DNA of 64,000 bases from Marinobacterium lutimaris (GTDB taxonomy: Bacteria > Pseudomonadota > Gammaproteobacteria > Pseudomonadales > Balneatricaceae): NCBI RefSeq assembly GCF_900108065.1, contig NZ_FNVQ01000003.1:248001-312000 (forward strand), given 5' to 3'. The translations under genes and the position numbers were made by a program. Shown piece by piece: positions 22,068 through 32,514 of the stretch. The stretch's first letter is position 1. The number at the start of each line of letters is the position of its first letter. The notes under the pieces are model-generated. The model worked only from the letters and a program-made list of their open reading frames with translations. It was not told where the DNA came from and did no database searches.

Positions 22068-23012
22068 ATGCTGCTTGATCTGGATATCGACTCACAGGAG
22101 CGGCTGTTCGGCCTGCTGTTCGCTGTGATCGGTTTTCTCGTCTGTGTTTTTTTCGCCTTTCGCCGCTTCAGCCATTATCGCCTGATCGCCGATACACCCA
22201 CCGCCTTGATCCGCTCTGCGCCCCAGGGCTATGTGGAGATCAGCGGCGAGGTGATCGCCGGTGAGGATGGCCAGTTGCGCTCGCCGCTCTCGGGCCGCCC
22301 CTGCGTCTGGTATCGCATCAAGATCGACCGCTACCAGCGCAACAGCAACAACAAGGGCGGGCGCTGGCAACCGGTACGCCGGGAAGCCTCAACCCAGTGG
22401 TTCCAGATCAACGACGGTACCGGCACCTGCCTGATCGACCCGGAAGGCGCCCACGCCAGCACCCGGCAGAAAAAGGTCTGGTATGGCAGCAGTGAGATGC
22501 CGGGGCCGGTGCTTTCAACCACCTCATTCCAACAGTACAGCGCCAAGATAGTCGGCAGCGTTGGCGGCGGTCGATACCGCTACAGCGAGGAGTTGATCTT
22601 CGAACATGAGCGCGTCTTCACCCTGGGAGCCTTTCGCAGCGTCGGCGGCGGTCGCGAACGCCTGGACCTAAAAGCGGCAAGTACCGACATTCTGCGCGGC
22701 TGGAAAGCGGACCAGGCGGCATTGCTTGGCCGCTTTGATACCGATGGCGACGGCAAGATCGATCAGCAGGAGTGGAAAGAAGCACGCAAAGAGGCGATCA
22801 AGCAGGCCAAACTACAGCAGCGGGAGATGGACAAAAGCCCGACCCTGCATGTGCTTGGCGATCCCAAGGAGCAAGGCCAGCCCTTTCTGCTGACCACTTA
22901 TGACGAAGAACGCCTGCTCAAGCGATTCCGCTGGCAACTGGGCGGCTTTATGGCATGTGGTTTGCTTGCATTCTGGATAGGACTTGAGCTGCTGTTAACG
23001 ACCCCAGTCTGA
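22068..23012 (+). CDS. GIDE-domain membrane protein with EF-hand loop
   Basis: 314 residues. N-terminal helix (about 13-30), a cytosolic or periplasmic domain with SGEVIAGEDGQLRSPLSG, CVWYRIKI and STQWFQINDGTG, and a C-terminal helix (about 289-310). The middle resembles the GIDE domain related to MUL1-type E3 ligases, but no RING domain is present. Residues 224-235, DTDGDGKIDQQE, form a canonical calcium-binding EF-hand loop inserted before the second helix. Pairing with LemA supports a common envelope function. Confidence 0.75.
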   Translation: MLLDLDIDSQERLFGLLFAVIGFLVCVFFAFRRFSHYRLIADTPTALIRSAPQGYVEISGEVIAGEDGQLRSPLSGRPCVWYRIKIDRYQRNSNNKGGRWQPVRREASTQWFQINDGTGTCLIDPEGAHASTRQKKVWYGSSEMPGPVLSTTSFQQYSAKIVGSVGGGRYRYSEELIFEHERVFTLGAFRSVGGGRERLDLKAASTDILRGWKADQAALLGRFDTDGDGKIDQQEWKEARKEAIKQAKLQQREMDKSPTLHVLGDPKEQGQPFLLTTYDEERLLKRFRWQLGGFMACGLLAFWIGLELLLTTPV

Positions 23013-23068
23013 AACAGCGCTCGCGTACGCCGTTTAAGGAACCTGACACGCCAGAGAGGCGGCAAGCG

Positions 23069-23485
23069 ATGACCTCGAACCGCAACCCTGTACACTATAT
23101 GCAACACCCTGCGAACATCAGCCTGGAGCTGTCACCCCTGCACAAACAGGCCTGTGCCACTCCGCCGCTGCCCCTGGGCCTTATCTGTAACACCGACAAG
23201 CCATTTCACATCGGCGGACGCATCAGTATTTCAGCGCCGAAACAGGCGCCAGATCTGTGCATCGAGGGTGAAATCGCCTGGTGCCGCGCCCATCGAGAGG
23301 GCTACCAGGTCGGCGTCGCCTTTCAAAGCGCCAACGAGCTCTACAAGATCCGCATGCTCGAGCAGCTCTGTCATATCGAAGACTATCGCCGCACTCACCC
23401 TTCACGCAGCCCGGATGCCCACCAGGGCCTGGCACTGGAGTGGATCGAGAAATTCGCCGCTCATTTCCCGACAGATGGCCTATAA
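23069..23485 (+). CDS. PilZ-like domain protein
   Basis: 138 residues. A beta-rich core with PFHIGGRISISAP, LCIEGEIAWCRAHREGYQVGVAF resembles a PilZ domain. The RxxxR and D/NxSxxG ligand motifs of c-di-GMP binders are not evident, so it may not bind c-di-GMP. AGAGGCGG precedes the ATG. It lies 34 bases before kdsA and could be cotranscribed with it. Confidence 0.6.
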   Translation: MTSNRNPVHYMQHPANISLELSPLHKQACATPPLPLGLICNTDKPFHIGGRISISAPKQAPDLCIEGEIAWCRAHREGYQVGVAFQSANELYKIRMLEQLCHIEDYRRTHPSRSPDAHQGLALEWIEKFAAHFPTDGL

Positions 23486-23516
23486 TGGGCAGTCGACGTC
23501 AACCAACTGAGTGTAG

Positions 23517-24368
<852 letters not shown>

Positions 24369-24423
24369 GGCAGTAGTCAACAGTTTCAGCTAAACAGGTT
24401 CAGTCTGCTCGGGAACACAGGTT

Positions 24424-26472
24424 ATGGACAACGCGACCGCTACGCTTCTGGCATCACTGAAGCCGGAACTGGTGATGGGGCCAGGCCATCACCGGTTTAG
24501 GCTCAAAGCGCTTAAGTCCACCCATGCCCTGGGGCCATTCTGGGAGGCGGAAGACCTTTCCACCACCCAGCCTACTCCGGTTAACCTGCTGTTCCTTGAC
24601 GCCACCCTGCTGGCCACCTCCGGATTCAGTGACAAGTTCCGCACCCTGCTGAATCAGAGCCGCAACCTGAAGGATAAGCACGCCGCCCGCTGCTATGGGC
24701 TGTTCACCTGGCGCGGGCTGCTGTTCGCATCCTGGGAGGCGATGGATGGCCTGACGCTGGCACAGATGTTTGAATCCGGCAGCGCCCGCAAGCTCAAGGA
24801 CAAGCAGAAGCAGGGCCTGGTCACCCAGGTGGCCAGCGCCCTCGAAGGCGCTCTACGCCAGACCGGTTCGCCTCACGCGACACTCTGTCCTGAGCTGATC
24901 TATGTAAACCGCAGCAACGGTATGCGGGTGATGGGATTTGGCTGGCGTGATCTGATTGAACCGGTCAACGCCAAACTTGCGCAACCGCTGAGTTATCACG
25001 CCTGGCAATCCCCCGAAGCTTTCCACCCCTATCCACTGACCGCCACCGAAGACGTATTCGCCCTCGCCTGCCTGGTTTACCAGCTCTATGCCGGGCGCCC
25101 GGCCTTCAGCGCCGCGGAGGATGAAACCAGCCGCGAACAGGAGCTTAAGGCGCCATCCGGGCTCTCCAAAGAGCAGTGGCGGGTACTGAAAACGGCACTG
25201 GTTGACGACCCGGGAGCTCGCCCCAAATCGCCGCTGGAGCTGGTGCGACAGCTTTACCAGCCGCAGCCGGAAAAGCCTGCGGAACCCGAGATCAGCGAAG
25301 AGGCAGACCTGCCCGAAACGGCAGATGAGGCGGCTTCCAAAGAGACTCCCGAAAAGACCAGGCGTTTCAGCCTGCCGCGGTTGCCGGCCCTGCCGCCGTG
25401 GAGCAAACCTGTAGCCTTGGGAGCAGGACTGTTCGCTGCCGGCTTTGTATTGGGTTACCTGCTTTCGCCCGATGGCACACCGGACGCCGAAACCATCGAC
25501 GGATTCACTGCGCCGCTGGCATCTGAAAACCAGCAGCTGCGAGAAGAGTTACAGCAACTTCAGCTGAGCTATGAACAACTCGAGCAAAGCGCCAACGCGG
25601 TGAACGAGACGGCAGAATCTGACAAGGATGGTCAAACCGATAGTCAAAATCTGACAATCGAAGCGTCCGCAGAGCCTGGCGTTGAGTCTGCCGAAGCGCT
25701 GCGAAACGCTGACAAGCCTGCCGATAACCTCACCGTTTTCCGCGATGAGTGGGACGGTGGAGGCTTTGCTCCAGAAATGGTGGTAATTCCCAAGGGGCGC
25801 TTCCAAATGGGCGACCTGCACGGCCAGGGCGACGATAACGAATACCCCGTGCATGAAGTGGTCCTCAGCACCAGCTTCGCCTTTAGCCGCCATGAAGTGA
25901 CCTTTGCGGAGTACGACCAGTTTGCCAGCGCTACCGGGCGCCGTCTGCCGGATGACGAAGGCTGGGGCCGAGGCGAACAGCCGGTCGTCAACGTCAGCTG
26001 GCACGATGCCAGCGCCTACGCCAACTGGCTGGCGGAGGTTACCGGCCAGCCCTATCGCCTGCCCTCGGAAGCGGAATGGGAATATGTCGCCCGCGCCGGC
26101 ACCGAAACCATCTACTGGTGGGGGGATGAACTCAGCCCCGGAATGGCTGTCTGTGATGGATGCGGTACCCAATGGGATGCGACCCAACCCTCACCGGTTG
26201 GCAGCACCGCCGCCAACCCCTGGGGTATCCATGATATGAACGGCAACGTCGATGAATGGGTGGCGGATTGCTATCTGCCGAGGTACTCCGAGACTCCGCG
26301 TAACGGTAGCGCTCAGAAAACTTCCGGCTGCGATCAGCGCATTATGCGCGGCGGTTCCTGGTTTGATATTCCCCGGGTTATCCGCTCCGCCAGCCGCTAC
26401 CGGCACCCACCCAACACAAGCCGCAACAGCTGGGGATTCCGTGTCGCGCTAGACCTGCCGGCATTCCCCTGA
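24424..26472 (+). CDS. Transmembrane pseudokinase fused to an FGE-sulfatase domain
   Basis: 682 residues in four parts. Residues 1 to about 280 are kinase-like, with a QSPEAF (APE-like) motif and TEDVFALACLVYQLYAG. The catalytic HRD is replaced by HAT (151-153) and DFG by GFG (171-173), and no nucleotide lysine is seen, so it is a pseudokinase. Then come an acidic linker, one membrane helix (about 329-349) and a coiled coil (about 360-395). From about 449 there is a formylglycine-generating-enzyme/sulfatase-modifying domain with VVIPKGRFQMG, RLPSEAEWEYVARAG, MNGNVDEWVADCY and IMRGGSW. The C-terminal domain is probably periplasmic. A sensor-effector role across the membrane is inferred. Confidence 0.82.
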   Translation: MDNATATLLASLKPELVMGPGHHRFRLKALKSTHALGPFWEAEDLSTTQPTPVNLLFLDATLLATSGFSDKFRTLLNQSRNLKDKHAARCYGLFTWRGLLFASWEAMDGLTLAQMFESGSARKLKDKQKQGLVTQVASALEGALRQTGSPHATLCPELIYVNRSNGMRVMGFGWRDLIEPVNAKLAQPLSYHAWQSPEAFHPYPLTATEDVFALACLVYQLYAGRPAFSAAEDETSREQELKAPSGLSKEQWRVLKTALVDDPGARPKSPLELVRQLYQPQPEKPAEPEISEEADLPETADEAASKETPEKTRRFSLPRLPALPPWSKPVALGAGLFAAGFVLGYLLSPDGTPDAETIDGFTAPLASENQQLREELQQLQLSYEQLEQSANAVNETAESDKDGQTDSQNLTIEASAEPGVESAEALRNADKPADNLTVFRDEWDGGGFAPEMVVIPKGRFQMGDLHGQGDDNEYPVHEVVLSTSFAFSRHEVTFAEYDQFASATGRRLPDDEGWGRGEQPVVNVSWHDASAYANWLAEVTGQPYRLPSEAEWEYVARAGTETIYWWGDELSPGMAVCDGCGTQWDATQPSPVGSTAANPWGIHDMNGNVDEWVADCYLPRYSETPRNGSAQKTSGCDQRIMRGGSWFDIPRVIRSASRYRHPPNTSRNSWGFRVALDLPAFP

Positions 26473-26543
26473 CGCCGGGAAGCTAACGAATAGAAGCTAT
26501 TGAATTGTTCATAGCGTCCCCCGACAGCGTACAAGGAGATAGT

Positions 26544-27953
26544 ATGTACCACCCCAAGCGTTCCGCCTGTTTCAATCTGGCCCCACTGGGTCTGGGTTTG
26601 AGTATCGCCCTGCTGAGCCAGGCCTCATTGGCCGCACCGGATCTGGTGCTCGGCGCCCAAGACCGCAGCAGCCGCACCCTGACCATTTATCAGCAGGACC
26701 TGGCGCTGTTCAGCGAAACCTATCCGCTTAGCCTGGATGCCTCTGCACCCGAAATCCGCCTCAACGATATCAGCAACCGGCTTCAGCCCGACTCTATCTT
26801 CACCAGCGGCATCGGGGATCTGCGCCGCATCGAACTGGGATCGTCCAATCCCGGCTTCAGTGAGCGGCTGCAAGCTCTGCAGGGTAAAGAGGTCGAATTG
26901 ATCCACCAGGATGGCGCTACCGATCCTCGCACGGTCACACTGCTCTATGTCGAGGGCTCTGGCATACAGGTGGCCGATAATGGCGCCACCGAATTTATCC
27001 CCTATGCCGGCCCCTGGCGGATCCGCATTCCCGGTACCTCTCAGCCTGCCTCCGGGGCACACCTTTCGCTGCAAGGCAGCGGTCAGCCTGGCGATCAACT
27101 GACGCTGAGCTACCTGTCCAACGGCATCAGCTGGCAGGCCGGTTATCAGCTTGAGATTCTGCCGGATGGTAAACGTATTCAGCTGGAGGGACGGGCCACA
27201 CTCAGTAACAACAGCGGCACCGACCTCGATGGCGCCCAGGTGCGCCTGTTGGCCGGCAAGGTCAATCAGCCCAACAGCGGCCGGGTGCCGATCTATGCCA
27301 TGGCTGCCAAGCTGGAGACAAGCGCCGATGCCGCACCTCAGCGGGAGGCCACCCAGGACTATCAACTCTACCCGCTGCCAGAGCCGGTCAACCTCAAGCA
27401 GGGCGCCAGCATCAGCGTGCCGCTGCAGGCTCCCATCGAGATGGCGCTGAGCAGCCATTACCGCTTTGAGCAATCGGTCTATGGTGGTGCCCAACCCCAG
27501 ACCCAGACCGGTCATCCGCGTCACGACATCAGCTTTACCCTGCCCAATGATGACGCAAACGACCTGCCTCTGCCGGCCGGTTCTGCACGTGTCTATCGGG
27601 AAACCCAGGAGCGTGGCCTGACTTATGTCGGCGGCCAACAGCTGAGCGACACCGCCGCCGGCGAACAGGTCACCCTAACCCTGGGCGAAGCCTTTGATCT
27701 GACGGTAGAAACGGAACAAACCGAGTTCCAGCGTCAGGGCGAAAATGTCGTGGTCGGCTTCAAGGTGAGTATCCGTAACAGCGGGAACGAAGATCGCACC
27801 CTGGATTACCGCGCCATTTTTAATCAGCCGCGCATCATGCTGGCAAGCAGCGAACGGGGCGAAGAGCTTGGCGCCATCCAGGCCTGGACCCTGGATATTC
27901 CTGCCGGTGGCGAGAAAGTTCTCGAATACAGCGTAAGACTGCTGCGTAACTAA
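26544..27953 (+). CDS. DUF4139-domain secreted protein
   Basis: 469 residues. The start at 26544 follows ACAAGGAGAT closely; the ATG at 26505 has no comparable site. The N-terminus has a signal peptide (LGLGLSIALLSQASLAAP). The body has DLALFSETYPL near the front and YLSNGISWQAGYQL and LEGRATLSNNSG in the centre, the DUF4139 pattern. Probably periplasmic or outer-membrane linked; function unknown. It is 71 bases behind the pseudokinase gene on the same strand. Confidence 0.82.
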   Translation: MYHPKRSACFNLAPLGLGLSIALLSQASLAAPDLVLGAQDRSSRTLTIYQQDLALFSETYPLSLDASAPEIRLNDISNRLQPDSIFTSGIGDLRRIELGSSNPGFSERLQALQGKEVELIHQDGATDPRTVTLLYVEGSGIQVADNGATEFIPYAGPWRIRIPGTSQPASGAHLSLQGSGQPGDQLTLSYLSNGISWQAGYQLEILPDGKRIQLEGRATLSNNSGTDLDGAQVRLLAGKVNQPNSGRVPIYAMAAKLETSADAAPQREATQDYQLYPLPEPVNLKQGASISVPLQAPIEMALSSHYRFEQSVYGGAQPQTQTGHPRHDISFTLPNDDANDLPLPAGSARVYRETQERGLTYVGGQQLSDTAAGEQVTLTLGEAFDLTVETEQTEFQRQGENVVVGFKVSIRNSGNEDRTLDYRAIFNQPRIMLASSERGEELGAIQAWTLDIPAGGEKVLEYSVRLLRN

Positions 27954-27972
27954 GATTTCCCACGCAAACAGA

Positions 27973-28452
27973 TCAGGCGGGTGAGCTGTGTTCCTGCAGC
28001 GCCCGCCAGTGTTCCGCCTTGGCCGAATCCGCGGCTTCACCCAAACCACCCTCTTCGTACACCGCACACATCCGCTTCAACGCCAGCGGATGCCCCTGCT
28101 CCGCCGCTGCCCGATAACAAGCCAGGCTGTCGGCGGGTTTTATAGGGAAGTAGTGTTCAAAGCCGGACTCATGAATCCGCCCCATCTGATACAGCGCTTT
28201 GAGATCCCCTTTTTCTGCTGCACGCTGCAGATAGATGCCACCCTGGATTCGGCTGGAAACATCCTCGCCGCGAAAATGCAGCAGATGACCATAAACAGAC
28301 AGAGCCCTGACGCTGCCGCTTTCCGCCGCCACACGAAACAGCTTCATCGCCAGGGTGTGACGCCAGCGCGCCCGCTTGAATACAGGGCTTCGGAAGATAG
28401 CAAAGGCGATCCAGAACATAACCGGCGATAGCCACTGCATCAGCGTCCGCAT
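27973..28452 (-). CDS. Sel1-repeat (SLR) protein
   Basis: About 159 residues. A hydrophobic N-terminal helix (LSPVMFWIAFAIF) is followed by at least three Sel1-type helical repeats: ALSVYGHLLHFRGEDVS, GDLKALYQMGRIHESGF, GHPLALKRMCAVYEEGG. Such repeats mediate protein contacts. The start at 28452 has GGAGGT five bases upstream; an ATG 14 codons earlier lacks one. Convergent with the DUF4139 gene. Confidence 0.8.
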   Translation of the reverse strand: MRTLMQWLSPVMFWIAFAIFRSPVFKRARWRHTLAMKLFRVAAESGSVRALSVYGHLLHFRGEDVSSRIQGGIYLQRAAEKGDLKALYQMGRIHESGFEHYFPIKPADSLACYRAAAEQGHPLALKRMCAVYEEGGLGEAADSAKAEHWRALQEHSSPA

Positions 28453-28621
28453 CGGACCTCCAAGTTGGTAAGGGAGCGGGATAAAAATGTTCAATCTACA
28501 GGAGCCTGCAGGACTCTAAAAGCGCTAACCCCTTCAATTATATGAACTCTATTTTTTATAACCTTATTCAAAGACTGTATGAGCAAACCGCGCCAGATTG
28601 GTTACACTGTTGGCCTGTAAA

Positions 28622-28683
28622 CCGGAATGTCTGAACGAATCCATTCCGGTGCGGTTCCAACTATTCCAGGCAATAAGCCTGGC
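28622..28683 (+). promoter_or_regulatory. Two hairpins in the cysK leader
   Basis: ACCGGAATG/CATTCCGGT (28622-28651) is a perfect 9-bp inverted repeat, and CCAGGC-AATAA-GCCTGG (28667-28683) a 6-bp hairpin, both between the likely promoter and the cysK ribosome site. Neither has a T run. They may be operator or RNA control elements; no known riboswitch was recognised. Confidence 0.4.
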
Positions 28684-28723
28684 GTCTCATTAGCGCAAAC
28701 CGGCTTCAAGGAACAGGAGAGCT

Positions 28724-29692
28724 ATGAACATCTACGACGATAATTCACAGACAATCGGCAACACTCCTCTGGTGCGTCTGAAGCACCTCTGGCCCGCCGG
28801 CAACCTTTACGCAAAACTGGAATCGCGCAACCCGGCAGGCTCCGTAAAATGCCGTATCGGCGCCAGCATGATCAACGCAGCAGAGCAGAGCGGCAAGCTG
28901 AAGGAAGGCATGACCCTGGTTGAGCCCACCAGCGGTAACACCGGTATCGGCCTGGCGTTCGTCGCCGCCGCCAAGGGTTACAAGCTGATCCTTACCATGC
29001 CCTCCTCCATGTCCCTGGAGCGCCGCAAGCTGATGAAGGCACTGGGTGCCGACATTCACCTGACCGAACCGGCCAAGGGTATGAAAGGCGCTATCGAAAA
29101 AGCCAAGGAGCTGGTCGACGGCAACCCGGACCAGTTCCTTATGCTGCAGCAGTTCGAGAACCCGGCTAACCCGGAGATCCACGAAAAGACCACTGGCCCC
29201 GAGATCTGGAAAGATACCGATGGCCAGATCGACATCCTGGTGGCTGGCGTCGGTACCGGCGGCACCATCACCGGCGTCTCCCGTTACATCAAGAAGACCC
29301 AGGGCAAGGCGATCACCTCTATCGCGGTAGAGCCGACCGATTCTCCGGTAATCACCCAGACCGTCAACGGTGAAGAGGTGAAACCGGCTCCGCACAAGAT
29401 CCAGGGCATAGGCGCAGGCTTCGTGCCGAAAAACCTGGACCTGGAACTGGTGGATGCCATCGAACAGGTCAGCAATGACGAAGCGATGGAAACCGCCCGC
29501 GACATTATGCAGAAAGAAGGTATCCTGGCCGGTATTTCCTGCGGCGCGGCAACTGCAGCAGCCCTGCGCATCGCCGCCAAGCCGGAGAACAAGGACAAGA
29601 ACATCGTGGTGATTCTGCCGGACTCCGGCGAGCGCTACCTTTCCTCTCCGCTGTTCGCCGGTATGTTCACCGAGAACGAAACGGTCCAGTAG
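28724..29692 (+). CDS. cysK: Cysteine synthase A (O-acetylserine sulfhydrylase)
   Basis: CysK makes cysteine from O-acetylserine and sulfide. The 322-residue protein has the PLP lysine K42 in [22 protein letters not shown] for the substrate and phosphate loops, [10 protein letters not shown], and [10 protein letters not shown]. The sequence follows E. coli CysK (323 residues) throughout, and the ESRNPxxSVK motif favours CysK over CysM. AGGAGAG precedes the ATG. Its TAG stop touches the edge of a family-2 repeat. Confidence 0.95.
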   Translation: MNIYDDNSQTIGNTPLVRLKHLWPAGNLYAKLESRNPAGSVKCRIGASMINAAEQSGKLKEGMTLVEPTSGNTGIGLAFVAAAKGYKLILTMPSSMSLERRKLMKALGADIHLTEPAKGMKGAIEKAKELVDGNPDQFLMLQQFENPANPEIHEKTTGPEIWKDTDGQIDILVAGVGTGGTITGVSRYIKKTQGKAITSIAVEPTDSPVITQTVNGEEVKPAPHKIQGIGAGFVPKNLDLELVDAIEQVSNDEAMETARDIMQKEGILAGISCGAATAAALRIAAKPENKDKNIVVILPDSGERYLSSPLFAGMFTENETVQ

Positions 29693-29822
29693 GGTCGACG
29701 CCCTCGCCGCGATTAACCGCTAGGGGTTTGAATAACCACCATGCAAAGTTCGATCGGCGCGGGGGCGCGCCTCCTACCACGCTAGCGAATTGTAGGAGCG
29801 GCGCCCTCGCCGCGATTATCGC
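29690..29822. repeat. REP/BIME-like repeat, family 2, at the cysK 3' end
   Basis: One full unit, TAGGGTCGACGCCCTCGCC at the left to GGCGCGCCTCCTA at the right, followed by a half unit GTAGGAGCGGCGCCCTCGCC. The ends are inverted copies of each other. The cysK stop codon lies within the first bases of the element. Confidence 0.75.
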
Positions 29823-29870
29823 CGCGGACAAAAACAGCTCGGTTGCTTCAGATACAAAAAGTGCAGACAC

Positions 29871-29901
29871 AAAAAAGCCGCGAATCATCGCGGCTTTTTT
29901 C
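29871..29901. terminator. Rho-independent terminator between cysK and the 65-residue gene
   Basis: Perfect stem AAAAAGCCGCGA/TCGCGGCTTTTT with an ATCA loop and T runs in both directions. It can end cysK and the convergent small gene. Confidence 0.9.
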
Positions 29902-29915
29902 TTACCCGGCAGAAC

Positions 29916-30113
29916 TCAGTGAATCATTTCACGAATCTGCTCATGGCTTGGGAACGCATCGAGCTTTTCAAAGCGGACGCTACGATCATCTGACTTGGTC
30001 AGCGTGTACCAGGAAGGCTTGCGCTCTTCACCGACATAAACACCGCCCACCTCGTAGTTATCGCCGTCAACACCCAGAATAGCGATGGTCTTTACGCGCT
30101 GTTGCATTTCCAT
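29916..30113 (-). CDS. Hypothetical 65-residue protein
   Basis: No family recognised. The product MEMQQRVKTIAILGVDGDNY... is soluble, mixed charge, with a likely beta-rich front half (KTIAILGVDG, YEVGGVYVGE) and a helical end. It has its own upstream G-rich site and a good terminator behind it, with codon use like its neighbours, so it is probably a real gene. Confidence 0.6.
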   Translation of the reverse strand: MEMQQRVKTIAILGVDGDNYEVGGVYVGEERKPSWYTLTKSDDRSVRFEKLDAFPSHEQIREMIH

Positions 30114-30342
30114 GTGACACCCCCAGCAGTTTATTTTTGTAGTTTATTTACACAAGTATAGCCTACCCCAGGGGGATGACAACGGTGTTAACCTGGGTCA
30201 ATAGATACTTAGGATGAAATTTCAGCAACAAATGAGGGGAAGAGTTACGCGCACTACCGGTCGTTTGTAGCTGACTGACAACAAGCCGAGATTTCAACCA
30301 TCACTTGTTATCGCCAGCACTTTTTATCAACAGCACTTGCTA

Positions 30343-31197
30343 TCAGGCGGGACCTGTCGCTACCGGCCGGGCAGGATCGCGGATCCATTCGCTCCAGGAG
30401 CCAGCATAGAGGCGGGAACCTTTGAGCCCTGCAGCCTCCATCGCCAGCTGGTTCACACAGGCGGTCACACCAGAGCCACACATGTGCACCACCTCTTCGG
30501 GTTTACGCTCACCCAGCAGGGCCTGCCAGCGCTCACGCAGGATCTCCGGCGGCAGGAAGCAACCATCCTTGAGGTTGTCGGTAAACAGCTGATTGACCGC
30601 GCCCGGCACATGGCCGGCCACGGGATCGAGCGGCTCAACGTCACCACGGAAACGTTCCGGCGCGCGAGCATCCACCAGCAGGCAACTCTTAGCAGAGAGC
30701 ATCAGCTGCAGGGAATCCGAGCTGACCACCGCATCGCTATCGACCTGAACGTTAGCCTCAGCATCGGTAACGGTTCGGTCGGGATCTCCGGTTTCGACCG
30801 CGCCGCTTGCAGCAAGCCAGGCACTCCAGCCGCCGTTCAGTACGGTAGTCTCAGCATGGCCCAACCAGCGCAGCAGCCACCAGCCGCGGGCCGCAAACGC
30901 CGCACCCGAGTCGTCATAGAGCACCACCTGACGGCCGGACCTGAGTCCCAGGGATTTCAGTTTAGCGAGCAGCAGCCCAGGGTCGGGCAGAGGATGGCGA
31001 CCGGAGTCGAGCGTGATCGATGACGAAAAATCATCATCCAGATGCATATAGCAAGCGCCCGGGATATGGCCCGCGGCGAAGGCACGGGCCCCGGCGCTCA
31101 GATCCTCCGGCGAGGTAGAGAGTACAAAACGGCAATCAAGAATCAGCGGATCGTCCAAAGACAGAAACTGCTCAACACTAATCAGCGTATCGTACAT
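30343..31197 (-). CDS. sseA: 3-mercaptopyruvate sulfurtransferase, tandem rhodanese
   Basis: 284 residues with two rhodanese domains. The N-terminal one lacks a catalytic cysteine; the C-terminal one has the active loop CGSGVTA with C240, the form typical of 3-mercaptopyruvate rather than thiosulfate sulfurtransferases. LILDCRFVL and LLVDARAPERF mark the two domain fronts. Moves sulfur from mercaptopyruvate to thiol acceptors. It lies 36 bases downstream of trpS on the same strand. Confidence 0.88.
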   Translation of the reverse strand: MYDTLISVEQFLSLDDPLILDCRFVLSTSPEDLSAGARAFAAGHIPGACYMHLDDDFSSSITLDSGRHPLPDPGLLLAKLKSLGLRSGRQVVLYDDSGAAFAARGWWLLRWLGHAETTVLNGGWSAWLAASGAVETGDPDRTVTDAEANVQVDSDAVVSSDSLQLMLSAKSCLLVDARAPERFRGDVEPLDPVAGHVPGAVNQLFTDNLKDGCFLPPEILRERWQALLGERKPEEVVHMCGSGVTACVNQLAMEAAGLKGSRLYAGSWSEWIRDPARPVATGPA

Positions 31198-31233
31198 CTC
31201 TCACTCCCTTTTCAGCGGTATGTAGAGCGTGGA

Positions 31234-32514
31234 TCAGAGGTAGCCAGCCAGCTCCTCTTTGAGCAAGTCGAGCTCGTTCTGGGCTTTCTGTTTGGCCTTT
31301 TTCTTCAGCTGCTCGACCTCGGCGGTTTTCTCTTCCACCACGGCTACCGCTGCCGCGCCCTTATCATCGGCGCCAACAACGCGGTCGATCAGATGCTGAA
31401 CCTGCTTGAGAATAGCGCGACGCTTACCCTCTTCGATACGGGCCAGCTCTTCGGCGCTCTTCTCTTTTTTCTTCTCATCTTGATCAACGCTGGCGGAAGG
31501 AACGTAAGTCAGCGGGCGGATGCCGGCGGCTATACGCACTTTCTCCAGCAAAGGTGCAGCCTGGGCGCGGGCTTTCTCTGCTCCCTTGTGCAGCACCTCT
31601 TCAACGTAGCCCATGTCGTTCATCAGCTCGTTGTAGCGGCTGCGCGGTGCGCTCAGCTTGGCATCGAGGAACTCAAACAGCTCTCGCTTGGCATCGCCCC
31701 AGGCGATCCCCTCTTCGTATTGGAGACGTAACTCTCCGCGCTCGATTTCATTGGCGAAGAGGCTGTAGAGCTGGAACAGGGTGCTGGTATCCGGGTCCTT
31801 GGGCTCGCCCGGCTCGCGCAGGTCGGTCTTGATCTTGTTGATCAGGCTGCGCAGTTCGTCGCTGGAGCAGAACAACGGAATGGTGTTGTCGTAGCTCTTG
31901 GACATCTTGCGACCGTCGAGGCCCGGAATCAGCTGGGTCTCTTCATCCACCAGCGCTTCCGGCAGGGTGAACAGCGGTTCGTAGACATGGTTGAAACGAC
32001 CGGCCACGTCGCGGGCCATCTCGATATGCTGGATCTGGTCCTTGCCCACCGGAATGATATCGGCGTTGAACATCAGGATGTCCGCCGCCATCAGCACCGG
32101 GTAGCTGAACAGGCCCATGGTCACGCCGTCGTCCAGATCTTCGCTGCCCGCATCGCGGTTGGCGTCGGTGGCGGCCTTGTAGGCGTGGGCGCGGTTCATC
32201 AGTCCCTTGGAGGTCTGGCAGGTCAGAATCCAGGTCAGCTCCGGGATTTCGCGAATGTCGGTCTGACGGTAAAAAGTCGCCTTGTCGGTATCCAGTCCCA
32301 GCGCCAGCCAGGTTGCGGCGATCTCGCGGGTGGATCGTGCCACGCGCTCCGGGTCATGGCATTTGATCAGCGCATGATAGTCAGCCAGAAAGAAGTAGCT
32401 GTTGAAGTTCGGGTTCTCGCTTGCTTCGATGGCCGGTTTGATCGCGCCCAGGTAGTTGCCGATGTGCGGCGTACCCGAGGTGGTGATACCAGTCAGTACG
32501 GTCTTTTTACTCAT
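31234..32514 (-). CDS. trpS: Tryptophanyl-tRNA synthetase
   Basis: Class I synthetase of 426 residues. The HIGH-type motif is TPHIGNY (16-22) and the KMSKS motif is at 203-207. The first 340 or so residues are the normal TrpS core. The last 90 form a lysine- and glutamate-rich, probably coiled-coil extension ending in LDLLKEELAGYL, as also seen in pseudomonad TrpS. No tryptophan-rich leader was found upstream. Confidence 0.95.
   Translation of the reverse strand: MSKKTVLTGITTSGTPHIGNYLGAIKPAIEASENPNFNSYFFLADYHALIKCHDPERVARSTREIAATWLALGLDTDKATFYRQTDIREIPELTWILTCQTSKGLMNRAHAYKAATDANRDAGSEDLDDGVTMGLFSYPVLMAADILMFNADIIPVGKDQIQHIEMARDVAGRFNHVYEPLFTLPEALVDEETQLIPGLDGRKMSKSYDNTIPLFCSSDELRSLINKIKTDLREPGEPKDPDTSTLFQLYSLFANEIERGELRLQYEEGIAWGDAKRELFEFLDAKLSAPRSRYNELMNDMGYVEEVLHKGAEKARAQAAPLLEKVRIAAGIRPLTYVPSASVDQDEKKKEKSAEELARIEEGKRRAILKQVQHLIDRVVGADDKGAAAVAVVEEKTAEVEQLKKKAKQKAQNELDLLKEELAGYL

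Noticed and set aside
31234-32514. trpS with a novel C-terminal fusion domain
   Set aside because: The coiled-coil tail is charged and low in complexity and resembles the long TrpS form of pseudomonads; it is not a new domain.
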